Below, piece by piece: positions 19,519-28,575 of a stretch of 64,000 nucleotides of DNA; position 1 is the first letter of the stretch, and every line of letters starts with the position of its first letter. This DNA is from Paraglaciecola sp. MB-3u-78. Its GTDB lineage: Bacteria > Pseudomonadota > Gammaproteobacteria > Enterobacterales > Alteromonadaceae. The notes beneath the pieces are model-generated. The model was not told where the DNA came from. It saw nothing but the letters and a program-made list of their open reading frames with translations, and made no database searches. Where the stretch lies: NCBI RefSeq assembly GCF_002835935.1, contig NZ_PJCF01000009.1, positions 62,001-126,000 of the forward strand, read 5' to 3'. The position numbers were made by a program, and so were the translations under genes.

Positions 19519-20247
19519 CTAAGCGCTTATTCTTTTATCATAAAGTTGCTGATAAAAAGGCTTAACCTGATTAACCACGGCTAGCTGTTCAGCATTTAGG
19601 CTTAGATGTTTAGCTGAATAAGGCGCAAAACCGCTAGAGTTATCAACACTCTTGTACCAATGTTTTGCCCAAACACCATCACTTGTCCGCGTCCCTTGCG
19701 GCCATGTCAACATTGCAGGCGTAAATGAAACGCCTAATGTTTCACACAAGCGTTTTAAAATTCTTTCAGGATCTTTAAGTACGTCATTAGAGTCAATAAT
19801 AGGAATATCTTGCCCTGTGATCCGAGTGATCTCTTGATACAACTCCCACTGTCTTTGAATGCCTATATCTTCCGCCGAGCACTCTCCACGACTGTTGGTA
19901 TATGAATTGACGACCTGAGCAGGATCGCGGATCAAAAAACAATGTTGCAGCTCTTTAACCCAGTTTAAATCGATCCCTGCTAACATATGATGTGTCATAT
20001 GTTTTTGATATTGCACCTTGTTGAGACAGGGGGTTTGCGTCAGCTCACTCACCACTTGTTCATAGCCGTTACTTTGGCTTTGTAATACTTCTTCAAAACA
20101 CGGGTGAGGGCTCCGAGTTTTATGTAGATAAAAGGCGTAAAATGGTTCATCGACTACTTGGGTATCACTGCGGTTTTCCCAACTACGCATCATGGCTGTC
20201 GAAATATTCCGTGGACCAGACCACATGGCAATCCTCTGGGTCATCAC
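19519..20247 (-). CDS. Sulfotransferase-like P-loop protein
   Basis: A 242-residue protein beginning with IAMWSGPRNISTAMMRSWENR, the PAPS-binding P-loop pattern of the sulfotransferase superfamily, followed by QHCFLIRDPAQVVNSY, which matches the 3'-phosphate-binding Arg/Ser motif. It overlaps the upstream class IV aminotransferase gene by four bases (ATGA), so the two are translationally coupled. I infer a modification of an amino-acid-derived compound, but neither acceptor nor sulfotransferase activity is shown by the sequence. Confidence 0.75.
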   Translation of the reverse strand: MMTQRIAMWSGPRNISTAMMRSWENRSDTQVVDEPFYAFYLHKTRSPHPCFEEVLQSQSNGYEQVVSELTQTPCLNKVQYQKHMTHHMLAGIDLNWVKELQHCFLIRDPAQVVNSYTNSRGECSAEDIGIQRQWELYQEITRITGQDIPIIDSNDVLKDPERILKRLCETLGVSFTPAMLTWPQGTRTSDGVWAKHWYKSVDNSSGFAPYSAKHLSLNAEQLAVVNQVKPFYQQLYDKRISA

Positions 20248-21161
20248 TTACTTCCTTGTGTTTCAGTCTCAAGCAACTGCATATATAGTTGTTGAAGTCG
20301 CGCTAACATAGGTTTTTCACCCGTACCTATGGTGCGTCCATCAACCTGAGCAACTGCAGATAAACCAGCAAAAGTACCAGTAATAAAGGCCTCGTCAGCC
20401 CCATAAACATCAGCAAGGGTGAAATTGCGTTCAAATACCTTTATTTCATTGTCTTTGCACAGATTGATAACGTTACGCCGAGTGATCCCATCTAAACAAT
20501 AGTCTCCTGATGAGGTCCATACTTCACCATCTCGCGCAATGAAAAAGTGAGTGGAATTGCAGGTTGCCACAAAACCGTGAGGGTCCAGCATTAACGCTTC
20601 TTCGGCGTGGGCTTTGGTTGCTTGAATACATGCAAGAATACAATTTAACTTTGAATGTGTATTAAGTTTGGGATCTTGTACATCTGGATAGCCTCTTCTT
20701 ACATGACTAGTAAACAGTGACACCCCTTGATTGTCTATTTGCTCAACGGCAGATTTGTACTCCGCAATAATCACCACAGTCGCGGCAGAAATGGTCACTC
20801 TTGGATCTTGGTAAGGCGTGCTTTTGATACCTCTAGTCACCATTAAGCGAATGTGCACACCATCCAACATCTGATTAGCAACACAAGTGCCTTGAATTCG
20901 TTCAACTAGCTGAGACGCTGACAGTCCAATATTCATATCTAAGGCTTTAGCCCCATCATAAAGCCTGCGCATATGTTGATTGATAAAGGCGAGTTGTCCA
21001 TGGTGCAGACGGATCCCCTCCCACACCCCATCGCCCAATATAAACCCGCTATCAAACACCGATATCTTGGCTTCACTACGAGGGAATAGCTCACCATTAA
21101 TATTGATTAGAATATTCTCATTGCGAGAGTCTTGCTGATATTGATGTGTACCGGATGTCAT
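20244..21161 (-). CDS. Class IV PLP-dependent aminotransferase (branched-chain/D-amino acid type)
   Basis: A 305-residue fold-type IV aminotransferase. Typical segments are ISVFDSGFILGDGVWEGIR near the N-terminus, the PLP-lysine region DPKLNTHSKLNCILA, and AFITGTFAGLSAVAQVDGR near the C-terminus. Such enzymes transfer amino groups to branched-chain or D-2-oxo acids, and some are aminodeoxychorismate lyases. The housekeeping ilvE context is absent; instead a sulfotransferase-like gene overlaps it. This suggests a specialised role rather than general branched-chain amino acid synthesis. Confidence 0.82.
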   Translation of the reverse strand: MTSGTHQYQQDSRNENILININGELFPRSEAKISVFDSGFILGDGVWEGIRLHHGQLAFINQHMRRLYDGAKALDMNIGLSASQLVERIQGTCVANQMLDGVHIRLMVTRGIKSTPYQDPRVTISAATVVIIAEYKSAVEQIDNQGVSLFTSHVRRGYPDVQDPKLNTHSKLNCILACIQATKAHAEEALMLDPHGFVATCNSTHFFIARDGEVWTSSGDYCLDGITRRNVINLCKDNEIKVFERNFTLADVYGADEAFITGTFAGLSAVAQVDGRTIGTGEKPMLARLQQLYMQLLETETQGSK

Positions 21162-21345
21162 AGTGATAAACCCAAACGATTAGCATTGCACAATAAGTTA
21201 GCATAGATGATATTGCCTAGCATGTATTTTAGGTTTGAAAAATACAAGGCATATTAGGAGGTTAAGAGTGATTTCAGATGGACATTGGCAGCTACTCAGA
21301 ACGTACTTTTTAAAAATGACACCTCTACTCGATTTAGTCCAACAT

Positions 21346-23301
21346 TTAGCTAACAGGCTTCTTAGCAGCATACTTGCGTTTTGCGCCGCTTTTAGTTTTT
21401 TTTGTAAACGTTTTTTTACCTAAGCCAGACAAACCTTGAGGTAATACATCAAGGCTCTGGGCAACCAAGTCTTTAAGTTGTTCCTCTAAAGGACCCATCA
21501 ATTTTTTGTACTGACTTTTGCCTTCACTAATAGCTGACAACTCGGCTTCCCAGCGCGCGGTCATGTCTGGATAAGTCGCTACATCTGGCAACGCATTTAC
21601 CAAACCTCGACCGGTCACTGTTGAAGTAATCGTTTTACCTGCACGGGACAAAAATCCTCGGGTAAAGAGTAACTCGATGATCCCCGCTCTGGTGGCCTCC
21701 GTTCCCAAACCGTCAGTTTCCCTAAGGATTTTACGTAATTGAGGATCACTCACATGGGCACTGATCCCCGTCATGGCAGCTAATAAGGTTGCATCTGTAT
21801 ATGCCTTAGGTGCTGAGGTGTTTTTTGCTAACACCTCAGCTTGTAATGATTTAAGTGCCTGGCCTTTTTCTAAAGGAGGTAACAGTTGCTGCACGTCACC
21901 GTTATTATCTTGATGATTATTTTTGATGCCGCGCACCAATAAGCACTTCCAGCCTTGTGCAATCAGTTCTTTTGCTACTGCGACAAATAAACCAGAGGCA
22001 ATTCCGACTTCAACTCGTACGCCATAAAATTCATGATGGGCTAAAAATTGCGCCAAATAATTCCTGCAAATTAGACTATACACTTTGGCATCGTTGCCAG
22101 ATAAATGGCTGCTGACTTTTTGGGTGGGAATAATACCGTGATGGGCATCTACCTTTTTATCGTTCCACGCTTTTGATTGGTGGCTTAAATCAAATTGAGT
22201 TTGATTTAATAACTTGCCCTGCTGGCCCAAATGTTGGCTATTGGCCAGCACAGCAGCATGTACCTCTTTAGCCTGCTCAAAGTGACTCATAGGTAAATAT
22301 CGGCAATCAGAACGGGGGTAGGTAATTAACTTATGCCGTTCATATAACCCTTGGCAAATATCCAGTACCTGCTGGGCACTCAGACCAAACGCCTTACTTG
22401 CATCAATTTGCAAAGACGACAAATTGTAAGGCAGTGGTGGGGCTTGTTTTTTATGCTCACGTTTAAGACTTTTCACCTGAGCCGGTTGTTGACTAACACG
22501 CTTTGCTACATTTTGTGCCAGCGCCTCAGACAAATTGCGACCCTGTTCATCGAGATACTTTGCACATTGTTCACTGGGTTGCCACTTGGCTTTAAAGCCC
22601 TCCCCATTGCCAGTTTCTAAACAAGCCCAGACCTCATAAAACGCCTTACTCACAAAATCGGCTATGGCTTGATCACGGCGCACCACTAAGCCCAATAAAG
22701 GGGTTTGCACTCGCCCCACCGACAACACGCCGTTGTAACCCGCTTTTTGACCTTGCAAGGTATAGGCACGGGTTAAGTTGATCCCATATAACCAGTCAGC
22801 GCGGGATCTTGCCAAAGCAGAGGTAGACAAGGGAATAAACTCTCGGTTACTACGCAACTTACTCAGAGATTGTTTCACAGCAGAAGGGTTTAAATCACTG
22901 ATTAAACAGCGTTGAATATTATTTTTTTTGGCCCCAGTCACCCCTAAAAAATTTATCACTTCGTCTACCAGCAACTGACCTTCACGGTCGGGGTCACCCG
23001 CATGTACCAAATGCTCAGCTTGTTTAACTAATTTACGCAAAACGCCCAATTGTTTAGCGGTTTGCTTTTTAACCCCAAGCTGCCAGTGCTCGGGAATAAT
23101 CGGCAGATGTGCATGGTTCCACTTTTTAAAAGCAGGATCATAAGCCTCAGGCTGTTGTTGTTCGAGTAAATGCCCAATACACCAACTCACGGTATCGCCA
23201 TTGGCGGCAGTGATATAACCATCCCCCTTCTTATGTGGCTTAGGTAATACCTCAGCAATAGCACGACCTAAACTGGGTTTTTCGGCAATAAAAAGGCGCA
23301 T
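21346..23301 (-). CDS. topB: DNA topoisomerase III
   Basis: A 651-residue type IA topoisomerase, close to the E. coli length. The Toprim metal motif is HAGDPDREGQLLVDEV, the gate region includes LSVGRVQTPLLG, and the active-site tyrosine is Y328 in LITYPRSDCRYLP, the same numbering as the E. coli enzyme. It relaxes and decatenates DNA at single-stranded regions, helping to resolve replication intermediates. The C-terminus is basic (KKTFTKKTKSGAKRKYAAKK), suited to DNA binding. No partner gene adjoins it. Confidence 0.95.
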   Translation of the reverse strand: MRLFIAEKPSLGRAIAEVLPKPHKKGDGYITAANGDTVSWCIGHLLEQQQPEAYDPAFKKWNHAHLPIIPEHWQLGVKKQTAKQLGVLRKLVKQAEHLVHAGDPDREGQLLVDEVINFLGVTGAKKNNIQRCLISDLNPSAVKQSLSKLRSNREFIPLSTSALARSRADWLYGINLTRAYTLQGQKAGYNGVLSVGRVQTPLLGLVVRRDQAIADFVSKAFYEVWACLETGNGEGFKAKWQPSEQCAKYLDEQGRNLSEALAQNVAKRVSQQPAQVKSLKREHKKQAPPLPYNLSSLQIDASKAFGLSAQQVLDICQGLYERHKLITYPRSDCRYLPMSHFEQAKEVHAAVLANSQHLGQQGKLLNQTQFDLSHQSKAWNDKKVDAHHGIIPTQKVSSHLSGNDAKVYSLICRNYLAQFLAHHEFYGVRVEVGIASGLFVAVAKELIAQGWKCLLVRGIKNNHQDNNGDVQQLLPPLEKGQALKSLQAEVLAKNTSAPKAYTDATLLAAMTGISAHVSDPQLRKILRETDGLGTEATRAGIIELLFTRGFLSRAGKTITSTVTGRGLVNALPDVATYPDMTARWEAELSAISEGKSQYKKLMGPLEEQLKDLVAQSLDVLPQGLSGLGKKTFTKKTKSGAKRKYAAKKPVS

Positions 23302-23472
23302 AACAATAACTTCACATGTTTTTTTATACAGTAGTGCATTTTTGTTGTTTGGGCAAGGGCAATGCTCCCGTGGTGCCAGATGCCAGCTGATTGTGCCCTC
23401 CTGACACTGGCATTCTGTTTTTTTCTTGAATTAAGGTAGAATCGATGTCTTCGTATCATTCAGAGAATACAC

Positions 23473-23910
23473 ATGCTCATCAATTCTATGGTTAAGCAAA
23501 ATCGGTTTATTGTTTTAGTTAAGTTGTTTTTATTGTCCACGTTTGTAATGGCCACGAGTGCCGACGCCGCCAGCCAAAAGAAAGTCTATGAGTTACGCAC
23601 CTATCATACCAATGAAGGTAAGTTACACGCGTTGCAAGCTAGATTTCGTGAGCATACTCATCATATTTTTGAACGTCTTGGAATGAAAGTGGTTGCCTAT
23701 TGGATCCCAACCACAGCCCCTGCAGCTAACAATACCCTTATCTACATTATTGAGCATGATAGCGAAGCAGATGCCAAACAAAAATGGCAAACATTTATCA
23801 ATGACCCAACATGGAAAACGGCTTACCAAACATCCATAAAAGACGGGGCTTTGGTAGACAGCATTGATGTGGTTTTTATGCAAAAAACAGACTTTTCACC
23901 TGAATTGTAG
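23473..23910 (+). CDS. NIPSNAP family protein, exported
   Basis: A 145-residue protein with an N-terminal signal peptide (hydrophobic core FIVLVKLFLLSTFVMA, cleavage after ADA) and a NIPSNAP ferredoxin-like domain (KVYELRTYHTNEGKLHALQARF, later HIFERLGMKVVAYWIP and WQTFINDPTWKTAY). The domain is a dimeric alpha/beta barrel; bacterial members have no firmly assigned reaction. It diverges from topB and has no close downstream partner. An inner Met at residue 6 is an alternative start that leaves the signal intact. Confidence 0.85.
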   Translation: MLINSMVKQNRFIVLVKLFLLSTFVMATSADAASQKKVYELRTYHTNEGKLHALQARFREHTHHIFERLGMKVVAYWIPTTAPAANNTLIYIIEHDSEADAKQKWQTFINDPTWKTAYQTSIKDGALVDSIDVVFMQKTDFSPEL

Positions 23911-24091
23911 AGATGGAGTAAGTGTCTGAATATGGTGGAAAAGAACAAAGTAAACCATCAGGCACTTCGCTGATTTTTAGTGTAATAACAGCGAAAAGAA
24001 GCGACTAAACTACTTTAATGCAAAAAAACTCAAAGTGTTGGTGGTGCCAAAACAGAATGTGATCACACAGCCTACTATGATAAAGGCCCTT

Positions 24092-24649
24092 TTAATTCAC
24101 CTTAGCTAATTGGCTAATGACCAGCAACTTTTTGACAATCTCCCTCAATAAATACGATTCCCTCTCAATGGAAAGGCCTTTTTCATCACTCGTCGCCATT
24201 ACCTCATCATTGTGCGCAATCGCCTTATGAATATTCACCCACAGCGGTCTCATACCATTTTTGACTTAATGAGACTCAAGAGCGGTGTCACCCAATTCAG
24301 CATCAATTTCACACACATAACAATAGGAGATCATATGAATAATATCCCCATTAGGTTTATACCAAGGGCGGTATTCATCATAACGTGCAAAGGCTTTTAC
24401 ATTGCACGCCCTGCGCCCTGTTTCTTCCTGTAACTCACGAATTAAGCCCGCCACTTCATCCTCACCTTCGTCTATGCCACCACCAGGGAGACTGTAATCG
24501 TGATAACGTTGAGTGTATAACAGTAAAATATCTTCCCCCTTAACCACAATACCTCTAGCAGCGTGACGCACAATGACTCTAAGCTCACTGGCAGCAGAAA
24601 TATCTTCAAGGGACACAGCGGGATGAAAAGCTGTTTTTAGAAGTTGCAT
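24092..24649 (-). pseudogene. NUDIX hydrolase gene interrupted by an in-frame stop codon
   Basis: The N-terminal 127 residues carry a perfect Nudix box at G57-R79 (GX5EX7REUXEEXGU: GGGIDEGE ... RELQEETG), so the product would hydrolyse nucleoside-diphosphate-linked substrates. Translation stops at TAA 24266-24268 after ALESH, but the same frame then continues without another stop for 57 codons (KNGMRPLWVNIHKAIAHN, later GLSIERESYLL) to a TAA at 24092, giving the usual family C-terminus. One base change from GAA to TAA explains this. The truncated product lacks the last helix-strand elements and is probably inactive, unless the stop is read through or is a sequencing error. Confidence 0.82.
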
Positions 24650-24875
24650 GCATAATTACCTAAGGGGTTTGCCGCCATTTTATCATTGTTAAGCCTAGCT
24701 AATTTCAGATAATTGGAAGAAGTTCATAACTTGGCAATTAGCACTTTTCTCTCCTTAAAAGCTAAAGGCAGGCTTCGCGACATCTTTATCATTTTTAGTT
24801 GGCTAAAATAGCGAGCCAAGTGAGACTAGCTTATTATGATCAGTCTCGTTTGAGTGGCTTGTAAGGAACTTTGCT

Positions 24876-25271
24876 CTATTTCTTTGAGCGAGATTCAAGT
24901 ATTGCAGCCCTAATCGCCATGGCAACAGCAACACTTGCTGCGAATGCAGCCAGCTCCATGCCTAATATTGTTCTACTCATATTACCCGACAATATTGACC
25001 CACTATAAAAACCTTTAATTGCATGTGCAACTAAAACACCGCCCATCACCAAGACAACCAAAACGCTTGCCAGTTGAATCTTATTTTTTAGCCAAGCCAA
25101 CCAGAGACATAGTAAACCAATTCCGCAATTAGTTATTAGCTGCCAAATTTCATGAAATCTGGCATGTGCAGGCCAGCTAGAATTAAATACGTGAGAAGCG
25201 TTAACTTCTAGAATTGGAATAACGACTGCAAAAATCAATACGCAATAGGTAATAAGTATTCTTGATATCAT
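24876..25271 (-). CDS. Small integral membrane protein, four helices
   Basis: About 131 residues from the ATG at 25271 (a longer frame reaches 25301). Four hydrophobic segments are visible: ILITYCVLIFAVVIPI, LITNCGIGLLCLWLAWL, LASVLVVLVMGGVLVAHA and MELAAFAASVAVAMAIRAAI. No charged active-site motif is seen. The family is not one I recognise. It lies in a zone of broken genes (NUDIX upstream, MAPEG remnant downstream), so its own status is uncertain, although the frame is intact. Confidence 0.55.
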   Translation of the reverse strand: MISRILITYCVLIFAVVIPILEVNASHVFNSSWPAHARFHEIWQLITNCGIGLLCLWLAWLKNKIQLASVLVVLVMGGVLVAHAIKGFYSGSILSGNMSRTILGMELAAFAASVAVAMAIRAAILESRSKK

Positions 25272-25377
25272 CCTAGCTCCTAACACCTGTCTCACATGCA
25301 TACAAAGTGATGTGGTTTTTTAGAAATGTTACAGCCATACACAAAGATGTGCCGCTTTGGCTAACGGTCGAGACTGG

Positions 25378-25644
25378 TTATACCGCTGCCAGTTGCCAAG
25401 CTACTTGGATGAGCATTGCAATCAATACAAAGCACCCAAGCAAGAACAACCGCAATCTAATTGGCACGTAATTGGAACCAATGTGCACATAGGCATGAGC
25501 GAACCTACTCAGTGCGAACAACCATGCCAGAACTATGGCAACCATGCCTACAGCATTAATACTGAAGAGCACCAAGCACAGTACGTAGGATGTAAACAAC
25601 CTGAGCTCTGGATAAGCCATATCGTCCAGCACCACTATTCTCAC
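25378..25644 (-). pseudogene. MAPEG family membrane protein, C-terminal remnant
   Basis: The 88-residue frame contains the C-terminal half of a MAPEG-type protein: VLCLVLFSINAVGMVAIVLAWLF, then LSRFAHAYVHIGSNYVPIRL and a last helix LLGCFVLIAM. MAPEG proteins are four-helix, eicosanoid/glutathione-related membrane proteins of about 130 residues. The expected first helix and the FELPVLFY-like segment are missing or scrambled (PELRLFTSY), and the frame upstream meets a stop with no start codon. I read it as a decayed gene. A short intact protein is possible but unlikely. Confidence 0.5.
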
Positions 25645-25877
25645 GCCTATTTCAGAGCAAGCATATGGCAGACCATTAAACCAAGAAGGATCATCTTCGT
25701 GATCAGTTAGACATATCGCCGATCTAACACGCGAGGCTGTATATTAACTCGTTTTAAATTTATTTAGTTCATCCAATAACTTGCACACCCAAAGTAATAA
25801 AGTACCCAATCATAAGCAGTCTGTTTTGCTGTTTTTTTAAAATTGGGTGTCTTCTTTATCGTTTTCTTTATCCGCGG

Positions 25878-26420
25878 CTAAAAACTAAATAGTTTAACCG
25901 TATTCTCTTTCGCCCATCTTTTTTTAGCGTTTATTTGTTGATCTCGCTTTATTGCCTTATATTCCCATTTAGTGTTTGCTAGCTGTCTATTTTTTTCTAC
26001 ATTTGTGTTCCACGCGTCTCTAGCGGCAAGAGTACTAAACATATAAAGCTTTCCTTCTTCCAAGGTATAGATGGCCGGATTAGCAAGCATCTCTTTACCC
26101 ATGGTAAGAGAATGTGCACAGTATGCTTCATATTGCGGGAGATATTTATTTGGATCGTTAGCAAACCTTTCTTGATTTAATAAAGACGAAAAGATATATC
26201 GCTTGCCTTTATAAACCGCTTGATATTTATCTGAACCCTTTTTAGCACCATTAATATTGAAATAAGTCAGAATATCATAACCTTCCACCGCTAAAGGGAC
26301 TTCACTTTCAAGCTTTGTTTTATCCATTGATTGTGCGACAACAAATGCAGAGTTTAATGACAGTGCTACAAATAATATAAAATAATACAATTTTGAGATA
26401 TCTAGAATTTTCATTAACAT
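25878..26420 (-). CDS. YHS domain-containing exported protein
   Basis: A 180-residue protein with a signal peptide (hydrophobic core YYFILFVALSLNSAFVVAQS) and a YHS-type domain: LAVEGYDILTYFNINGAKKG, YKGKRYIFSSLLNQERFANDP and YLPQYEAYCAHSLTMGKE. Such periplasmic proteins are often near copper or tetratricopeptide genes and may bind metal, but the function is not established. Two in-frame Met codons (26420 and 26414) share one AGGGAAG site, so the exact start is uncertain. The C-terminus is unusually basic (KRDQQINAKKRWAKEN). Confidence 0.8.
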   Translation of the reverse strand: MLMKILDISKLYYFILFVALSLNSAFVVAQSMDKTKLESEVPLAVEGYDILTYFNINGAKKGSDKYQAVYKGKRYIFSSLLNQERFANDPNKYLPQYEAYCAHSLTMGKEMLANPAIYTLEEGKLYMFSTLAARDAWNTNVEKNRQLANTKWEYKAIKRDQQINAKKRWAKENTVKLFSF

Positions 26421-26910
26421 TACTTCCCTAAGCTTCTTATATAAGATATTTAACTACCATTACCCTATGGACAGGTAAAGAACGCGAGATATTACAAAGT
26501 AGTCACTCAAATTCGCCACTAAGTTTTCTGAATACACTATGAAAAATGTAGATCAAGTAAAAAATATCGTTCTAAGAAGGTGGTTTTGATTTCACTTTAG
26601 AGCTGGGGATCTGTGGGGTCAGCCGTTATCAATAGTGCGATTATAGCCGGAGCGCGTTGTAGCAAACATTATAGTTTGTGTACTGTGTCCCGAGTTTCAT
26701 TCGCTATTCTGTTTTTCTATTGGTTGTGCTGGATAATTCATCCGCAACAGTCACCTATCTGGATCTAATCCTTGACCTGTGAAGCGTGAAGGCCAATTTC
26801 CCATGTACCGGGGTACGCCACAAAACTTTGCCGGGAGCAAAGTTTAACATCCGCAGGATGCCCTTTTGGTAATACTGTCTGGAAATACTAAGCTTGGAGA
26901 AAGCACTTCA
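26421..26910. other. Non-coding region with stem-loops
   Basis: No gene is seen. A perfect 9-bp hairpin (AAACTTTGC / GCAAAGTTT, 5-base loop) lies at 26823-26845, followed at once by a small CATCC-GCA-GGATG hairpin at 26849-26861. These sit at the left edge of the repeat-rich block described next. Confidence 0.6.
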
Positions 26911-27026
26911 TACAACTATTGGGGTCAAAGTTAAATCATCCTGATTGGTTCAAATATCTGTTTAAGTACAACTATTGGGGTCAAGAACAAAGTTAAATCA
27001 TCCTGATTGGTTCAAATATCTGTTTA
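26911..27026. repeat. Tandem direct repeat of about 54-60 bases
   Basis: Copy 1 at 26911-26964 and copy 2 at 26967-27026 both start TACAACTATTGGGGTCAA and end GGTTCAAATATCTGTTTA. Copy 2 differs by an insert of six bases (GAACAA). The two lie side by side at the border of a GC-richer non-coding block. Confidence 0.85.
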
Positions 27027-27700
27027 TGGGTATAAATCAAAGGCACGCTGCGCGTCAACGTCCCGCGCGGCGTCCGCTGATGGTTTTTATCTTGAATCCG
27101 TTCAAGCCAGCTACTAAAATTTTTAACCGCAAAAATGACTTAGTTTATGTACCCCAACCGCGTTGTCGCATCGAATGTAGCCCTTCAATCTCCACTCAAA
27201 TGACTTACCCGCGCGGCGTAAGCTGTCATTTCCCCCAGGAATAAGCCACTTTTTGCTGAAACTTTAAAGGCGGAAACAACAGCGGCGGAGCCACCAAAGC
27301 GGTATCGGAGAAACCGATTTTTTGTTTTATCTTTTGCTCTATCCCTCGCATCGATGTTCGCCAATTATTTATGAGATTTCGTAGGGCAATTTACATGGGT
27401 GAAACTGGACTCTTTAGAAGCACAGCTTCGCCCAGTTGAACAGCTCGACAGGGAAGTCGAGATTGGGTGCCGATCATCAGGGATGTGTGATTGACCAAAT
27501 TAAAGGGTTCATATTATTTACAAGTAAGTCGCACAGAAGGCGACCTACATGGATGTAGGAAGGTAGAATAACGCAGGAGCAGTTATCGAGATTCTGAGAG
27601 AAACCTGCCAAGCCGTGACCGCGCGGGATGGCAGTGCCCGCTAGTGCATAGAACCAAAAGGCACCCACCAAAACCAAACCTCAGTGACTACCCCAAAACC
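27027..27700. repeat. Hairpin-rich non-coding block, possible mobile or repeat element
   Basis: About 670 bases with no credible gene and a base composition richer in GC than the surroundings (CCCGCGCGG motifs at about 27060, 27210 and 27620). Stem-loops seen: CTCGAC/GTCGAG at 27444-27461, GTCGC/GCGAC at 27528-27544, CCTACAT/ATGTAGG at 27544-27559. Short frames across it look like spurious translations. It may be a member of an interspersed repeat family or the scar of a mobile element, but no transposase is present. Confidence 0.5.
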
Positions 27701-27717
27701 ATCAATCAATAAGCGTG

Positions 27718-28575
27718 TTAATCCCGCTTTTTATTAGCCTGACGCACCCTATGCTTCTTAACCGACCGCCGCATACGACTAATCTTCACATGATCCAATT
27801 TACCGGGATCAATCTTAATCAAAGTATCTGTCTCAGCTGGCAATTGCACACTTTCTCTTAGGGTATTCAAATCAGGTAAACCCAATTCCACCCAGCCACC
27901 TTGAGGTAAACGTTTTTGTAATTCGAGTGTGCCATAACGTACTCGCATCAAGCGGCTTACTTGCACGCCTTGAGATTCCCATAAACGCCGTACTTCACGG
28001 TTTCTGCCTTCGGACAAACTGACGTTGTACCAGGTATTTTGACTTTCTTCGTCACCGGGCTTTTTAACAATATTGGTAAATTTGGCTTCGCCGTCTTCTA
28101 GTTGCACGCCTTTGGTTAGACGTTTCAGCATCATATCTTCCACTTCACCAAACACCCGCACCGAATACTCTCGCTCCACTTCGTGTTTAGGATGCATAAG
28201 GCGGTTAGCCAGCTCGCCATCGTTGGTGAACAACAATAAACCACTGGTATTAATATCTAATCGACCTACGGCAATCCAGCGACCATTTTTGATACTGGGC
28301 AAACGATCAAATACGGTGGCGCGACCTTCAGGATCTTTACGACTACACAGTTCACCTTCGGGTTTGTTGTACATTAAGACTCGGCACACGGGGGCGTCAT
28401 TGGATGTATTAAGGGGATTGCCATCCACGCGTATTTTGTCGGAGGGTTCGACCCTGTCACCTAAGGTTGCCAGTTTGCCATTGACTGAAATACGCGCGGC
28501 CTCTATCCATTTTTCCATTTCGCGGCGCGAACCTATTCCAGCGTTAGCTAGTACTTTTTGTAATTTGTCACTCAT
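27718..28575 (-). CDS. rluB: 23S rRNA pseudouridine(2605) synthase
   Basis: A 285-residue pseudouridine synthase of the RsuA family that isomerises U2605 in 23S rRNA. The S4 RNA-binding domain occupies residues 1-48 (LQKVLANAGIGSRREMEKWI), and the catalytic Asp is D107 in VGRLDINTSGLLLFTNDG. The basic C-terminal tail (KKHRVRQANKKRD) is typical of RluB. Its start overlaps the scpB stop by one base; the rluB-scpB-scpA-yciO order is conserved in related genomes, so these genes likely form one transcription unit. Confidence 0.92.
   Translation of the reverse strand: MSDKLQKVLANAGIGSRREMEKWIEAARISVNGKLATLGDRVEPSDKIRVDGNPLNTSNDAPVCRVLMYNKPEGELCSRKDPEGRATVFDRLPSIKNGRWIAVGRLDINTSGLLLFTNDGELANRLMHPKHEVEREYSVRVFGEVEDMMLKRLTKGVQLEDGEAKFTNIVKKPGDEESQNTWYNVSLSEGRNREVRRLWESQGVQVSRLMRVRYGTLELQKRLPQGGWVELGLPDLNTLRESVQLPAETDTLIKIDPGKLDHVKISRMRRSVKKHRVRQANKKRD

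Noticed and set aside
25357-25710. Plus-strand 117-codon frame opposite the MAPEG remnant
   Set aside because: Rich in His and Gln as expected from complementing a membrane protein; the minus-strand reading gives a recognisable family instead.
26975-27244. Plus-strand 89-codon frame in the repeat block
   Set aside because: Starts with TTG inside a direct repeat, has no ribosome site, and its composition (many Arg, Pro) reflects GC-rich repeats; no family resemblance.
27477-27677. Minus-strand 66-codon frame in the hairpin block
   Set aside because: It runs across several hairpins that would constrain it; sequence looks like a translation of the repeat and not a protein.
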